From positions 1-6,066 of the forward strand of contig JBLNBZ010000036.1 in NCBI GenBank assembly GCA_050260355.1: a stretch of DNA of 6,066 nt. Reading direction: 5' to 3'. This stretch comes from CADEFX01 sp050260355 (lineage in GTDB: Bacteria > Pseudomonadota > Alphaproteobacteria > Rhizobiales > Hyphomicrobiaceae). A program made the translations under genes and the position numbers. Positions 5,761 through 6,066 of the stretch are shown piece by piece. The notes beneath the pieces are model-generated. The model ran no database searches. It was not told the DNA's origin and saw only the letters and a program-made list of their open reading frames with translations. How positions within the stretch are numbered: position 1 is the stretch's first letter; every line of letters starts with the position of its first letter.

Positions 5761-6066
5761 CTACTCCTCGCGCAGCGCGCGGTTCGTGTAGTCCGGCATC
5801 ATGGCGGTCGCGAGCAGGCTGATCACCGCACAGAACAGGATGTAGAACGCAATCGCATACGCTGAGCCGTACACGGCAAACAGCCACGCCGCAATCAGCG
5901 GCGCCGGCCCGCCGGCGATCACCGATGCAAGCTGATAGCCGAGGGAAGCGCCGCTGTAGCGCAGTCTCCCCGGGAACAGCTCGGCGATCAGTGCCGCCTG
6001 CGGGCCGTACATAATGTCGTGCGGAATCAGCGACAGCACGATGGCCAGGAAGATCAGCACCGGCCA
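5761..6066 (-). CDS. MHS (metabolite:H+ symporter) family MFS transporter, C-terminal fragment at window edge
   Basis: Only the last 101 residues are in the window; the frame stays open across the right edge, so the N-terminal three quarters of a normal-length (about 430-residue) transporter lies outside. The fragment covers the final membrane helices of a major facilitator. The segment DIMYGPQAALIAELFPGRLR followed by YSGASLGYQ (fragment residues 17-45) is the characteristic stretch of the MHS subfamily, which includes proline/betaine ProP, citrate, alpha-ketoglutarate and shikimate symporters. Two more hydrophobic helices follow (around 46-66 and 68-89), then a short hydrophilic tail, PDYTNRALREE. 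Substrate cannot be told from this part. The GTG at 6060 is internal to the gene and is not the start. It is convergent with the small membrane protein. Confidence 0.92.
   Translation of the reverse strand, partial: WPVLIFLAIVLSLIPHDIMYGPQAALIAELFPGRLRYSGASLGYQLASVIAGGPAPLIAAWLFAVYGSAYAIAFYILFCAVISLLATAMMPDYTNRALREE

Noticed and set aside
5399..5887. 162-residue minus-strand frame
   Set aside because: It overlaps the transporter end in another frame and is antisense to the small membrane protein; rich in Arg/His/Asp/Ala with no domain.
1..6066. CRISPR array, insertion sequence, tRNA/rRNA or defence genes
   Set aside because: No regularly spaced repeats, transposase motifs, terminal repeats or structured RNA signatures were seen on either strand.

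Overview
The window reads as ordinary chromosomal sequence from a GC-rich alphaproteobacterium. The strongest clue is the gene order eno - ftsB - pdhA - pdhB on the minus strand, with an E1-beta subunit that carries its own N-terminal lipoyl domain; both are typical of alphaproteobacteria. The QueC C-terminal zinc region, with a long His-rich loop between its first and second Cys, fits the same group. Genus cannot be settled from this sequence.

Region 1 (about 1-3832, minus strand, read right to left) is a central-carbon and cell-division cluster. Enolase starts at 3832. It is followed after 93 bases by the divisome protein FtsB, after 126 bases by pyruvate dehydrogenase E1-alpha, and after 54 bases by E1-beta, which runs off the left edge. 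Enolase makes phosphoenolpyruvate, and the E1 subunits decarboxylate pyruvate for acetyl-CoA synthesis, so three of the four genes serve lower glycolysis. FtsB is the lone cell-division gene among them.

Region 2 (3833-3949) is a 117-base divergent intergenic region containing two small inverted repeats on the enolase leader side.

Region 3 (3950-5261, plus strand) is a compact set of three genes: a 120-residue GFA/CENP-V-type zinc protein, queC (GTG start overlapping the previous stop by one base), and an 86-residue protein of unknown function that begins inside the end of queC. The overlaps suggest co-transcription and translational coupling. No queuosine riboswitch is visible upstream.

Region 4 (5262-6066) holds a 233-base gap with short inverted repeats, a small two-helix membrane protein on the plus strand (5495-5734), and on the minus strand the C-terminal end of a metabolite:H+ symporter (MHS family) transporter that runs off the right edge.

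I found no mobile element, CRISPR array, RNA gene or defence system. Nothing here clearly amounts to an undescribed system. The best leads are the two small unknown proteins and the gfa-queC-unknown coupling.
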